Origin: Longimicrobium sp.
Lineage (GTDB): Bacteria > Gemmatimonadota > Gemmatimonadetes > Longimicrobiales > Longimicrobiaceae
Length of the DNA: 64,000 nucleotides
Assembly (NCBI GenBank): GCA_036389135.1
Contig: DASVQP010000111.1
Coordinates: forward strand, 1-64,000
Direction: 5' to 3'
The notes beneath the pieces are model-generated. The model was given only the letters and a program-made list of their open reading frames with translations, searched no databases and was not told the DNA's origin. The translations under genes were made by a program, and so were the position numbers. Positions 1-10,787 of this stretch are shown here, in pieces (positions within the stretch are counted from its first letter, which is position 1; every line of letters begins with the position of its first letter).

Positions 1-8
1 TCTCTGTG

Positions 9-1932
<1,924 letters not shown>

Positions 1933-1987
1933 TCTCTGTGTGATGCGCGGTTGCCGTTCTCTTCCTTTCGCAGCAAGCAGGAGCAAG

Positions 1988-3238
1988 ATGATGTCGCACC
2001 GAAGCGCGGGGTTCACTCTGATCGAGGTCCTGGGCGTGCTGGTCGTCACGGCCGTGATCGCCACGGGCGTGTGGTCGGTCACCGAGTCCGTCATGCGCGG
2101 GCACGTGCAGGCGATGAACGACGACGACCGCGCGAGCGCCGTGGCCTCCATCGATGGCGTGCTGCGCAACGCCCTGCGCCAGGCTACGCTGGGGACGCTC
2201 GCCGCTCCCAACGCCGGGCCGGTGCAGGTGCTGGTGGCGGGCAGCGGCGCCGCATCCAGCGACACGCTGCTGGTGCTGCGCGCGGAGTACGCGCCCATCA
2301 CCAGCTCCACGCGCCCGTGCCCCGGCGGCGGCGCGTGCCTCCTGCTGATGGGCGACCACAGCAGGGTGATCGGGGAAGGCGAGGTGCTGCTGGTGAGCGC
2401 GCCGGCCATGGGTGCCCGCGTGTACCGCGTGACGGGCGAGCCCCAGGCTACCCGCGCCGCCTGCGGCGCCGACTGCGAGGAAGAGATCGTTTGCCCCACC
2501 TTCAGGGACGAGATGGCGGAACAGGTGGTGGTGGTCACCGGCGGCACCTACACCCCGGCCACGCCCCCCGCGGCTCCCACGCCCGTAACCGCCTGCAGGC
2601 AGACGTATTACGAGGACGGGGGAGTCTGCACGGAGCGCCGCCAGCGCGTGGATGCGCCGCGGCCGAAGCGGACGTGGGACTGCCGCGCGCGCGGCCGGGT
2701 AGCCGCGTACACCGAGGTGCCGGTGGCGGAGCTGACGACCGCGCTCGGGTTCCCGGACGTCGGGTCGCCCACGCAGTCGGGCGCGTCGCTCACCCCTCGC
2801 GTGCGTACGCAACGGGTGACGGCGTCGCGCTTCTTCGTGCGGCGCGACGGCACGCGCGGCGCCCCCGTGCTGGTGCGGCAGACGGGGCTGGACGGCGACG
2901 GCGCCTGGAACGCGGCGGTCCCCGTCGGCGGGCCCGTCGCCACGCTTGAGGTGGAGACGCTGCACACCGGCGAGACGGCGTGGCGGCGCGGCGTTGGGGT
3001 CGATGCCGCGGCGCTGGCGCACTCCACCGGCAACGCCAACTACGTCTATACCTCCTTCCCCACCGCCACGGCGGAGCCCGGCTTCTCCTTCCGGCGCGGC
3101 TACCACGACGTGGGCGCGATCCGCGTCCGCTTCGCCGTCCCCACCGACCAGGCGGACGGCACCATCCGCAACGTGCCGTACGTGACCCTCGTCGCCACCA
3201 ACGGCGGCACGCGCCACGGAAGCGAGGGGGGATGGTGA
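1988..3238 (+). CDS. Prepilin-like protein with N-methylation motif
   Basis: The N-terminus carries a type III prepilin signal: basic MMSHRSAG, then the cleavage/methylation motif G-FTLIEVLG and a hydrophobic helix. Prepilin peptidase would cut after the glycine. At 416 residues it is far larger than a major pilin and fits a minor pilin or PulJ/GspJ-like pseudopilin with a big C-terminal domain. That domain holds several cysteines and the motif C-x3-YYEDGG-x-C, echoed in the next gene. Start: ATG at 1988 or 1991, with GGAG at 1980-1983 favouring 1991. The stop overlaps the next start, so the two are cotranscribed. The group II intron ends only 55 bases upstream and may have separated this gene from its former neighbours or promoter. 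Confidence 0.85.
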   Translation: MMSHRSAGFTLIEVLGVLVVTAVIATGVWSVTESVMRGHVQAMNDDDRASAVASIDGVLRNALRQATLGTLAAPNAGPVQVLVAGSGAASSDTLLVLRAEYAPITSSTRPCPGGGACLLLMGDHSRVIGEGEVLLVSAPAMGARVYRVTGEPQATRAACGADCEEEIVCPTFRDEMAEQVVVVTGGTYTPATPPAAPTPVTACRQTYYEDGGVCTERRQRVDAPRPKRTWDCRARGRVAAYTEVPVAELTTALGFPDVGSPTQSGASLTPRVRTQRVTASRFFVRRDGTRGAPVLVRQTGLDGDGAWNAAVPVGGPVATLEVETLHTGETAWRRGVGVDAAALAHSTGNANYVYTSFPTATAEPGFSFRRGYHDVGAIRVRFAVPTDQADGTIRNVPYVTLVATNGGTRHGSEGGW

Positions 3239-5361
3239 CGGGCGCGGCGTTCCGCGGAGAGCGGGGGAGCGCCCTGGTGTGGGTGCTCGGCTTCATCGTG
3301 ACGCTGGGGATCGTGATCAGCGCCAGCCAGCTGCTGGCGCGCATGGCGGAGCGGCGGATGTACGAACGCAACTCCGTGTCGCGCACCGAGCTGGCGGCGG
3401 CCAGCGCCGTGGAGGTGCTCACCGACCGCGTGCGCGCCACGGCGGCGCAGCGGCTGGGGAACCTCTCCTGGCCGGACATGCTCGCCATCAACGTCAGCGC
3501 CCACAGCCTGGCGACCGACCTGGAGACCACAGGGGCCACCGTCCAGACCGACACCGCGCTGACCGGCGTGCGCATCGTGGACGTGCGCGAGTGGGAGGTC
3601 ATCCCGCACGACGAGAAGATCCTGGACGCCTGGACGCACCAGCCGCGCGTCTCCTACGACGGGCTGCCGGAGGTGGGGGGGAGCGTGGCCGCGCGCACCA
3701 TCGAGGTGGAGGTGTACGCCACCGCCCACAGTCCCCGCGAGGGGCGGCGGATGGTCACGCGCCGCCTGGCCGTCTCGGTGATCGCGCCGCACCAGCACGC
3801 GCTTTACGCGCAGGGCCACGCGGAGGTGACCGGCTCGGGCTCCGAGGGGCTGGTGGGCGGGCCGCTGCGCGTGGACGGAGTGGCGGAATTCGGCACGGGC
3901 ACCCACCTGATGACGTACCTGGGCGGGATCGAGGCGCGCGACGGCATCACGGTGGGGCGGGCCGACCACGTGGTGTCGGGGACCAGTTACATCGGCGGCG
4001 CGCCCGCGCTCTCCAGCCTGACGCGCGCCGCGTCGGAAGCGAACCCGGTCTCCATGCTTGCGCCGTGGCAGGGGCGCGTGCGCATCCGCCCTTCGATCGG
4101 CGGCGGGCTGGGGGCGGGGCGGATGCAGAGCACCTCCGTCGCGGGGACGGGGGAGTGCCTGGACTTCGACGACGCCTGCTTCGGCCGCGCGAGCTTCCGC
4201 CCCGCCATCACCCTGCGCCGCGTGACCACCGGCATCGGCACGGAGTACTCGTACACCTGCGGCACGGCGTACTACGACGACGGAGCGTACACCTGCGGCA
4301 CGGTGGCGCGCGCGCCGGCCATCCGCTACCTCCCGTGGCCATTCGACGGGCCGCAGCCGGCGGGGAAGGCGGCGCGCGATCCCGACCCGGCGAACGCCGG
4401 GCACCTGTGGCGGGGCCTCTTTCCCGACTTCCGCCGCGAGGCCGCGTGCGACGCGTCGGACATCGTGCGGCGCCCGTACGTCACCTTTCGCTGCCCCACC
4501 AACGCCTACGGCTTCCACCTGGACCTGAGCCTCCTCCCGGCCATCCAGGGAGGGATGATCGCCATCCGGCGCCAGGCGGCGGCCAGCCCCGGCGCGCAGG
4601 AGGTCGTCCTCCTTCGCAACGCCGGCACGCTGGCCGGGCCGCTGACGCTGGTCTCCGAGGTGCCGGTGGTGATCTGGGGCAGCTTCAACGTCAACGACCC
4701 CAAGCCCGCGATGATCTCCGCCCCGCGCATCACGGTGATGCCCGCGGAAACGGAGCAGCAGCTTGGGTTCGCGATGGCGTGGGACCGCGTGGAGGGCGAA
4801 GGCGAGGCCCTGCCGTACGTGATGCCGGTGCAGGCACAGAGCAACGTGACGATCTACGCCGTGCTCCGCTCCGGTTTCTGCCGCAGCATCGGGGGGGCGT
4901 ACTTCGGCGGCTCGTTCGAAGGAATCCCCGCCGCGTACGGCGACTGGAGCCGCGCGGCGCTGCGGGTGAACGGTGCCGTGGAAGGCTACGACCTGACCTC
5001 CGCCGGGGCCGCCGCGTGCGGGGCGTACTGGGCGCCGCTCAACGCCGCGCAACCCGGCGACGTCCCCATGCTTCCTCCCTTCCAGCGGAGCGTCCTCTTC
5101 AACCGCCGCCTCCTGCACCCCGACGGCCAGCCGCCCGGCTCGTGGCACTTGGACAACTTCGACTCCATGAACACCGCAATCCCCGGAGCGCCGACCCGCA
5201 CGCGCGGCCGCCAGATCCACGCCTTTGGCGGTACGACGGTGCTGCGCCTGATCCAGGATCTGCGCACCATCCCGCCGGCCCGCCGCGGCTCCGCGCTGCG
5301 CCCCACGGGCCGCACCACGCCCACACCGATTCCGATACCGGGGCTTCCTCCGGCGCTCTGA
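3232..5361 (+). CDS. PilX-like large membrane-anchored protein
   Basis: This 709-residue protein starts with RGERGSALVWVLGF followed by one hydrophobic helix (about residues 12-32), the arrangement of PilX-like components of type IV pili, and continues as a long extracytoplasmic region. The ATG overlaps the prepilin stop (ATGGTGA), implying translational coupling and joint function at a pilus or secretion machine. The middle holds repeated Gly/Val beta-rich segments and a Cys-Tyr motif (C-x3-YYDDGAYT-C near residue 345) like that in the upstream protein. The family of the large C-terminal part is not recognised; a role in pilus assembly is inferred from the N-terminus and neighbour only. Confidence 0.7.
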   Translation: MVTGAAFRGERGSALVWVLGFIVTLGIVISASQLLARMAERRMYERNSVSRTELAAASAVEVLTDRVRATAAQRLGNLSWPDMLAINVSAHSLATDLETTGATVQTDTALTGVRIVDVREWEVIPHDEKILDAWTHQPRVSYDGLPEVGGSVAARTIEVEVYATAHSPREGRRMVTRRLAVSVIAPHQHALYAQGHAEVTGSGSEGLVGGPLRVDGVAEFGTGTHLMTYLGGIEARDGITVGRADHVVSGTSYIGGAPALSSLTRAASEANPVSMLAPWQGRVRIRPSIGGGLGAGRMQSTSVAGTGECLDFDDACFGRASFRPAITLRRVTTGIGTEYSYTCGTAYYDDGAYTCGTVARAPAIRYLPWPFDGPQPAGKAARDPDPANAGHLWRGLFPDFRREAACDASDIVRRPYVTFRCPTNAYGFHLDLSLLPAIQGGMIAIRRQAAASPGAQEVVLLRNAGTLAGPLTLVSEVPVVIWGSFNVNDPKPAMISAPRITVMPAETEQQLGFAMAWDRVEGEGEALPYVMPVQAQSNVTIYAVLRSGFCRSIGGAYFGGSFEGIPAAYGDWSRAALRVNGAVEGYDLTSAGAAACGAYWAPLNAAQPGDVPMLPPFQRSVLFNRRLLHPDGQPPGSWHLDNFDSMNTAIPGAPTRTRGRQIHAFGGTTVLRLIQDLRTIPPARRGSALRPTGRTTPTPIPIPGLPPAL

Positions 5362-5386
5362 ACGGCAGTCTCTTATTTTCCTTGCC

Positions 5387-5421
5387 GTTTCCTCTGTGTC
5401 TCTGTGTGAGGCGCAGTTGCT
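5387..5421 (+). repeat. CTCTGTG dispersed repeat, family A
   Basis: Reads TTTCCTCTGTGTCTCTGTGT then GAGGCGCAGTTGC. It is the cleanest copy in the window of the repeat that hosts the group II intron, and it contains the IBS1 octamer TCTCTGTG. Confidence 0.85.
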
Positions 5422-5649
5422 TTTCGCGCACGGAGCCAGTCCGCATGGAGGGCGCCGACCCGGAGCGAGTCGTCCGGGGGCTGGCTCCGCCGTGCCGGCT
5501 ACGGTGCCGGCCTGGAAGCCCGCATGCTCGTGATGCTCGGCGAGTACAAGGGCGCCGCCCCCCGCCCCCCGCCAATCTCCCCCCCAGTCGCCCTGCCACC
5601 CGCAGACCACTGAACGGCAGCCGCCCGCCGTGATGCTCGTCACCGTGGG

Positions 5650-5800
5650 CCTTTGTCGTAGGGGCGCGATTCATCGCGCCCACCCTCCGCCCGTCCTCGG
5701 CCCCCGCGCAATCCGCAGAATCCGTCCTCTCCCCCGCCGCGACCCCCGCCACCCACCGCCACCTCGTAGGGGCGGCCCCACGTGGCCGCCCGTGCCCAAA
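5650..5800. repeat. Paired hairpin repeat, family C
   Basis: Two short palindromes about 90 bases apart: GGGGCGCGATTCATCGCGCC (5654 onward) and GGGGCGGCCCCACGTGGCCG (5770 onward). The same pair recurs at 11190, 14187, 53883 and, as single hairpins, at 55990 and 59000. They lie just upstream of the GGDEF/EAL gene. Confidence 0.75.
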
Positions 5801-5886
5801 CCCGCACCGCCCCCCGCCACCCGGGGTATCTCGTGGGAGACGCGTGCCCTTTGCGGCGGAAGCAGCCCCCACCCACCTCCCCCCCG

Positions 5887-7575
5887 ATGAGCGAGAGCAG
5901 CACCCGCCCACGGCAGTCCCCCGCCACGCGCCGCCCCGGGCGCAATCCGGCGCCCAGGGCGCTGGCGGACGCCCTGTTCGCGGGAGTGGAGCGCGGCGCC
6001 GAGGGCTTCTTCCTCCTCGACTTCGACGCGCAGATCCGCTTCGTCAACGCCGCGGCGGAGCGGGCGCTGGGGCGCGGCCGCGACACGCTGGTCGGCCGCT
6101 GCCTCTGGGACGAGCTCCCGGAGCTGCGCGACGCGGGGCTGGAGCCGCTCCTCCACGCCGCGCGCGCGGGCGAAGCCGCGCCAGACGCCGAGCTCCGCTT
6201 CGGGACGCCGCCGCGCTGGTACCGCGTGCGCGCCTTCGCGGACCGGGCCGGGACCGGCGTCTTCCTCCTGGACACCACCGCCGAGCACGCGCTGGGCGAG
6301 AGCGAAGCGCGCTTCCGCCGCGCCCAGCACGACCCCCTCACCGGCCTCGCCGACCGCGCGGAGTTCGTGCGCGAGGTGCGCGAGGCGGACGACGCCTTCG
6401 CGGTGGTGTGCCTGGACGTCGACCGCGTGGAGCGGGTGAGCGAGGGCGTGGGATACGCGGCCGGCGACCGCATGCTGGTGGAAGCCGCCGCGCGTCTGCG
6501 CGCGTCGCTGGGCCCCGAGCACACGCTGGGAAGGCTCGGCGGCGCCGCCTTCGCCGTCCTGCCGCGCGGCGTGCGCGACGCGATGGGTGTGCGGCGCCTC
6601 TGCGAGCGGATGCAGTCCGCGCTGGCGCAGCCGTTCGCGGTCGAGGGCCACACCGTCGTCGCCGCGGCGGCCATGGGCGTGGCGCTCGCCGCCGAGGGCG
6701 GCGACGCCGAGGCGCTGGTGCGCGGAGCGGAGGTGGCGATGCAGCGCTCGCGCACGGCTGGCGGCGCGCGGGTGCAGTGGTACGACCGCGCCATGCACGC
6801 CCAGACCCGCGCGCGCCTCCGCCTGGAGTGCGACCTCCGCAGCGCGCTGGAGCGCGACGAGCTGCACCTCCACTTCCAGACCGTCGTCGATCTCGCGACG
6901 GGAGGCGCGGTCGGCGCGGAAGCGCTCCTGCGCTGGAACCACCCGGAGCGCGGCCCCATCCCGCCCACCGAGTTCATCCCGGTGGCCGAGGAGACGGGGA
7001 TGATCGATGCGCTGAGCGATTGGGTGCTCCGGGAGGCGTGCCGCGCCCTCCCCGCGCTCAAGGCTGCGGGCGGCGACGGGTTCACGCTCTCCATCAACCT
7101 TTCCGCGCACCAGTTCGCCTGGGGGAACCTCGCCGAGCGGCTGGGGCGCACCCTGCACGAGACCGGCACCGCGCCGCGCGATCTGGCGGTGGAGATCACC
7201 GAGAGCGCGCTGCTGGGACGGCTCGACGCGGCGGCGCACGTCCTTCGCGATCTGCGCGCGGCGGGAGTACGGGTGTACATCGACGACTTCGGCACCGGCT
7301 ACTCCTCGCTCGCCTACCTCCACCGCCTCCCGCTGGACGCCATCAAGGTGGACAGGTCATTCGTGGAGGGGCTGCGCGACGAGCCGTGGAGCCGCCAGGT
7401 GGTGTCGTCCATCGTCACGCTGGCGGGGAGCCTGGGCGTGCGCGTGATCGCCGAGGGCGTGTCCGAGCCCGTGCAGCACGAGATCCTGCGCGAGCTGGGA
7501 TGCGGCTACGCGCAGGGCTTCCTCTTCTCGCGCCCGGTCTCGGCCGACGCGCTCTGCGCCCTTCTCCGCCGGTGA
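5887..7575 (+). CDS. PAS-like/degenerate GGDEF/EAL protein
   Basis: A 562-residue cyclic-di-GMP protein. Residues about 30-140 look like a PAS sensor (FFLLDFDAQIRFVNAAAERALG). A GGDEF domain follows (HDPLTGLADRAEF), but its signature is GGAAF at 218-222, so diguanylate cyclase activity should be lost. The EAL domain is well kept: EALLRW at 345-350, DDFGTGYSSL near 460 and KVDRSFV, suggesting an active c-di-GMP phosphodiesterase. No transmembrane segment is visible, so it should be cytoplasmic. The start at 5887 gives a compact N-terminus; an upstream in-frame start at 5782 would read through the family C hairpin. Paralogue: the intact PAS-GGDEF-EAL protein at 20461. Confidence 0.85.
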   Translation: MSESSTRPRQSPATRRPGRNPAPRALADALFAGVERGAEGFFLLDFDAQIRFVNAAAERALGRGRDTLVGRCLWDELPELRDAGLEPLLHAARAGEAAPDAELRFGTPPRWYRVRAFADRAGTGVFLLDTTAEHALGESEARFRRAQHDPLTGLADRAEFVREVREADDAFAVVCLDVDRVERVSEGVGYAAGDRMLVEAAARLRASLGPEHTLGRLGGAAFAVLPRGVRDAMGVRRLCERMQSALAQPFAVEGHTVVAAAAMGVALAAEGGDAEALVRGAEVAMQRSRTAGGARVQWYDRAMHAQTRARLRLECDLRSALERDELHLHFQTVVDLATGGAVGAEALLRWNHPERGPIPPTEFIPVAEETGMIDALSDWVLREACRALPALKAAGGDGFTLSINLSAHQFAWGNLAERLGRTLHETGTAPRDLAVEITESALLGRLDAAAHVLRDLRAAGVRVYIDDFGTGYSSLAYLHRLPLDAIKVDRSFVEGLRDEPWSRQVVSSIVTLAGSLGVRVIAEGVSEPVQHEILRELGCGYAQGFLFSRPVSADALCALLRR

Positions 7576-7746
7576 GCCCCCGCCCAGTGGTGGACTTCTT
7601 CTCGAACGGGGAAGTATTCTGAAGCGGGCGCACACGGGTGAGGTCGCGGTGGGGACGGGTGGTCCGCCTCCGGAACGTCCGTCGTCCGGTGACGTCCTGC
7701 CCCTTCCGCGCCGTGGCCCGTAGCACCCGCACGTCCCGAAAAGCTG

Positions 7747-7774
7747 GCATTTTGTCCACTTTAGTTGCATTTTG
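7747..7774. promoter_or_regulatory. Direct repeats GCATTTTG, possible operator
   Basis: Two copies of GCATTTTG start exactly 20 bases apart (7747 and 7767), about two helical turns, in an AT-richer patch 58 bases before the next start. This spacing suits a regulator binding one face of the DNA. No regulator is identified. Confidence 0.3.
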
Positions 7775-7831
7775 GGGAAGCCGGATTGCGCCTGTAGCAA
7801 TCCTTCCTCCGCCCCTGCCCCGGCACCTTCG

Positions 7832-8731
7832 ATGGACGAAATCCACACCCCGCCCCTGCGCGAGATCGACCGGCAGATCCACCTCCTGCGCGAGGCGGCG
7901 CTCCGCTTCGGCAGCGAGATGAACATGCTGGAGCGGGCCACCTGCGACCACGACGGGTGCACGCGCCCGGGCTGCCCGGACGCGGCGATGGAGACGGTCA
8001 CACTGGGGCGCATCCTCGGGGTCCTGGCCGAGGAGTGGGACCCGGACGACCTCCCCGAAGACCCCGGGATCGGGCCGATGGAGCTGCGGCGCATCCAGCG
8101 CTTTCGGCAGGCGCTGCTGGAGTTCGGGAGTGCGCTGGAGCTCTTCGCGTGCGACTGCAGCGAGGAGTGGTGCCCGAAGCGAACGCCGCACGTGCTCACC
8201 ACGCTGGACCTGCTGGCCGTGGTGACGGGGGAGTGGCACGCGCGCGCCGGCTGCCTCTTTCGCTGCCAGCACCCCATCGGCGCGGGCCGCGTCGCGCAGA
8301 CCGAGGCGACGCTGGACCGCAACCGCGCCCTGCTGGGCGGCTTCCGCGAGCGGCTGGAGGGCACCCACGCCGTTGAGCGTGAAGCAATCGCGGGGCGCTC
8401 CGCCGAGGCGGCCGGGACGCTGACGTATCGCGAGGCGCGCGCGGCCGCCACCCACGCCATCGAGGTGTGGGTGATGGAGCGCGGCTACCATGACGTGGAG
8501 GTCGACCAGATCCACCAGCTCCTGCGGGAGCTCCCCGGCGGCTGGGACGAGCCCACCGCCGACGCCTTCGTGCGCGCCGTCACCGACGCGGTGGACGCCC
8601 TGCTGGTGAAGGACGTGCTCGCGGCGGAAATGTTCGACGCGCTCTACGGCGCCGTGCAGCCTTCCATTCCGCACGTTGGCCTCCAGGCCGCCCCCACCGG
8701 CGCGGGCGCACGCTGGGCCGGGCTCAACTGA
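7832..8731 (+). CDS. Hypothetical cytoplasmic protein
   Basis: A 299-residue, acidic, helix-rich protein without signal peptide or membrane segment. It has two cysteine clusters: CDHDGCTRPGC near residue 45 and CDCSEEWC near 107, each resembling a metal-binding knuckle, plus a later CLFRCQH near 147. I do not recognise a family. The chosen ATG (MDEIHTPP) begins where helical coding sequence begins; an in-frame ATG at 7772 would add a low-quality leader across the candidate operator. The downstream 196 bases carry a weak hairpin and then the next gene, so it is probably a single transcription unit. Confidence 0.7.
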   Translation: MDEIHTPPLREIDRQIHLLREAALRFGSEMNMLERATCDHDGCTRPGCPDAAMETVTLGRILGVLAEEWDPDDLPEDPGIGPMELRRIQRFRQALLEFGSALELFACDCSEEWCPKRTPHVLTTLDLLAVVTGEWHARAGCLFRCQHPIGAGRVAQTEATLDRNRALLGGFRERLEGTHAVEREAIAGRSAEAAGTLTYREARAAATHAIEVWVMERGYHDVEVDQIHQLLRELPGGWDEPTADAFVRAVTDAVDALLVKDVLAAEMFDALYGAVQPSIPHVGLQAAPTGAGARWAGLN

Positions 8732-8738
8732 GGAGAAC

Positions 8739-8765
8739 GAAAGAGGCCTTCGGCGCCTTTCTCCG
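8739..8765 (+). terminator. Weak hairpin after the 299-aa gene
   Basis: AAAGAGGC-loop-GCGCCTTTCT forms an imperfect GC stem flanked by A and T runs, eight bases after the stop. Plausible intrinsic terminator, not a strong one. Confidence 0.35.
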
Positions 8766-8971
8766 CGTCCACACGACACACCGCAATCCCGATCCCGATC
8801 GGCTTCTGATAGAGCGATGCCGTGCCGAGTGCGCCATGATTCGAACATTACAGCCGGAAGCCGGTGCCCCGTTTGGCGTGAGATGACCGGAAATCGTTCT
8901 TTCCTGCGGGGGTAGGGGCGCGTATTTTGGTACCACGCGCTTCCGCAGCTCCCCCGCTCCCCCGATCGCCG

Positions 8972-9670
8972 GTGCCCAAGACGCCCACCCGCAAGAAGTC
9001 GGATCCGCCGCCCGAGGTTTCCATCGAGCACGACGCTGACTCCGGGTTCTGGACCCAGTTCAACCAGACGCCGGCGCGACCTCGCGAGCGCGTGGACCTC
9101 GCCCTCAAGATCCGGGGAAAGCCGGGGAAGTGGCTCCACGATTCCCTCCTGGCCCGCGGCATGGAGGGGATCTCGTCGTACAGCACGGTCCACCGCTACC
9201 TCACGGGCGCGGTGGACAACCCGCCGATCAGCTTCTGGGAGGAATCCGCGGCCGTGCTGGGGTTCCGCACGGGCTGGATCATCCTGGGCGAGGGCGAGCC
9301 GACGGACGAGGGGGAGCAGCGGCGGCTGCGGATGCGGAAAAAGGAGCGCGACGACGCCATCGACGACGCCATCGCCTCCGAGTTCCCTTACCTCAACGAG
9401 CTGCGCGGCTTGGGGCGCACCGCGGTCCGTGAGGCGCACGTGGAGCTGGTGCGCCGCGCCGAGCGCCACCTGCGCGCATCCGAGGCCGACTACGACTCCG
9501 CGCGGCTCCGCGTGGAGATCGGCGAGGAGCTGGGGCGCGCGCTGATCCAGCCCCTGCGCATGTCGCGCCGCATGGGCCGCCTCCGCGACCGCCTCACCGA
9601 CCGGCAGATCCACGACTACACCGTGCTGCTCGTGCAGGCGATCCTGGCGGCGCTGCCGGTGGAGCAGTAG
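8972..9670 (+). CDS. Putative DNA-binding protein, HTH-like
   Basis: A 232-residue protein. Residues about 35-105 resemble a Cro/CI-type helix-turn-helix region: WLHDSLLARGMEGISSYSTV followed by HRYLTG and an ILGEGEP turn, as in repressors whose HTH is followed by a wing. The C-terminal 120 residues are highly charged and helical with no recognised domain. The start is ambiguous: GTG at 8972, or TTG at 8927. A TATTTT box at 8923-8928 would lie inside the longer version, so I prefer 8972. The function as a regulator is an inference from the HTH-like segment. Confidence 0.55.
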   Translation: MPKTPTRKKSDPPPEVSIEHDADSGFWTQFNQTPARPRERVDLALKIRGKPGKWLHDSLLARGMEGISSYSTVHRYLTGAVDNPPISFWEESAAVLGFRTGWIILGEGEPTDEGEQRRLRMRKKERDDAIDDAIASEFPYLNELRGLGRTAVREAHVELVRRAERHLRASEADYDSARLRVEIGEELGRALIQPLRMSRRMGRLRDRLTDRQIHDYTVLLVQAILAALPVEQ

Positions 9671-9706
9671 GGCCGGCATCGGCGCCGGGGCGGGCGCCGC
9701 ATCGCC

Positions 9707-9836
9707 GGGGGATGAATCCCCCGGCTGGAATCACGGGAAGGCGGCTGAAGCCGGCTCCAGAAACGCGGTATCAGACCCCGAGTCCGCGCAGGCGGACTTT
9801 GTGTTTTTCCAGCGGCGAATTCATTCGCTCCTGGAC
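9707..9836 (+). repeat. Multi-hairpin dispersed repeat, family B
   Basis: A run of four short palindromes with TGAA- or TTCA-like loops: GGGGGATGAATCCCCC, CGGCTGAAGCCG, GAGTCCGCGCAGGCGGACTTT and GCGAATTCATTCGC. The same order recurs at 18424 and 47906 and, inverted, at 61228. It separates two convergent genes and may double as a terminator. Confidence 0.8.
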
Positions 9837-10597
9837 CTGAGCCGTTCCTCGATGCGGGCGATCAGCTCCGGCCCCTCGAACGGCTTGGCGACGCAGGCAT
9901 CCGCGCCGGCGGCAAGGACGCGCTGGATGGTGCCGTCGTCCACCCGGCCGGTGAGCACGAGCACGGGAAGGGTGCGCCAGCGCGGGTCGCCGCGGACGAG
10001 GCGGCACAGCTCCGCGCCGCTGGCGTGCGGCATCTCGAAATCGACGACCAGCAGGTCGGGACGCTCGCTCGCGAGCGCGTCCAGCAGGCGGCGCGGGTCG
10101 TCGAGGGTGGTGACGCGCATGCCGTGCGATTGCAGCAGGGCGCGCAGCATGGCGAGGATGATCGGGTCGTCGTCCACCGCCAGGATGTGATGTCCGCCGC
10201 GGGTGACGGGCGCGGGCGGCTCGGGCGATGGCCGAGGGGCGCCGACGGGCCGCTCCAGCTCGTGGCGCAGCGCGGCCGCCAGCTCGCCGAGGCGCTGCAC
10301 CTGCGATGCGTCCAGAGGATCGCTCCCCTCCAGCATCTGCTCGGCCTCGCGGGCCAGGCGCGTCGCCTCCGCGAAGCCAAAGGTGCCCGCGGCGCCGGCC
10401 AGCTTGTGGGCTTCGCGCTCGGCGGCGCGGCGCAGCGCGTCGTCCAGAATGCCCTCGCGCAGGGCGAGCGCCGCCTCCTCCAGCACCGCCACGCGGCGAA
10501 AGGTCCCCTCCCGGAACTTCGCCCACAGAGCGGCGAGGGCGCCCGAGAGATCGCCCGAGGTTCCGCTCACCCGCATCCTCCGTCCCGCGGCCTGCAC
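9821..10597 (-). CDS. Hpt-receiver two-component protein
   Basis: A 258-residue protein with an unusual order. An N-terminal histidine phosphotransfer (Hpt) domain, about residues 20-115, contains the phospho-accepting motif AHKLAGAAGTFGF. A receiver domain from about 138 to 255 has DDDP at the acidic pocket, the phospho-acceptor Asp in LLVVDFEMP, and the conserved K of AKPFEGPEL. No output domain follows, so it should relay phosphoryl groups or act by protein contact in the cytoplasm. No histidine kinase is adjacent, making it an orphan relay. The start may be 10597 or the ATG at 10576. Confidence 0.85.
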   Translation of the reverse strand: MQAAGRRMRVSGTSGDLSGALAALWAKFREGTFRRVAVLEEAALALREGILDDALRRAAEREAHKLAGAAGTFGFAEATRLAREAEQMLEGSDPLDASQVQRLGELAAALRHELERPVGAPRPSPEPPAPVTRGGHHILAVDDDPIILAMLRALLQSHGMRVTTLDDPRRLLDALASERPDLLVVDFEMPHASGAELCRLVRGDPRWRTLPVLVLTGRVDDGTIQRVLAAGADACVAKPFEGPELIARIEERLRSRSE

Positions 10598-10787
10598 GCG
10601 GGGGCCCGCCGATGCGATGCTCTCATGCTTTCCCAGGATTTACGAAGGGCGCGCTCCATAGATGCCGAACCGCGCGCGCGCGACCGCGGACATGCATACC
10701 GCACGCCCGCCCGGCACGCCGCGTACACCGCACCATGGCGTGAACCGGGCGTGCGGACGGTGGGTATCTCCCTGGTAGGAGGAGAGA

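Larger units (their letters stand above)
5362..5886. other. Intergenic region with repeats only
   Basis: Between the PilX-like gene and the GGDEF/EAL gene there is a CTCTGTG repeat (5387-5421), a CGCGATTCATCGCG hairpin (5650-5679) and a GGCAGCC/GGCTGCC-type hairpin (5766-5800). The rest is GC- and C-rich. A short open stretch from about 5412 to 5612 ends in a proline-rich tail but has no convincing start, and I do not call it a gene. Confidence 0.6.

Noticed and set aside
5412-5612. A short open stretch with the tail LEARMLVMLGEYKGAAP in the intergenic region
   Set aside because: It might be a decayed gene end, but it has no start, and opens at the stop inside the family A repeat, so I do not annotate it.
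3100-5643. An 847-codon antisense frame
   Set aside because: Arg/Ala/Gly/His-rich antisense shadow of the PilX-like gene, as expected in GC-rich DNA.
9707-9836. A CRISPR array
   Set aside because: The short palindromes differ from each other and have no regular spacers; they are hairpin repeats.
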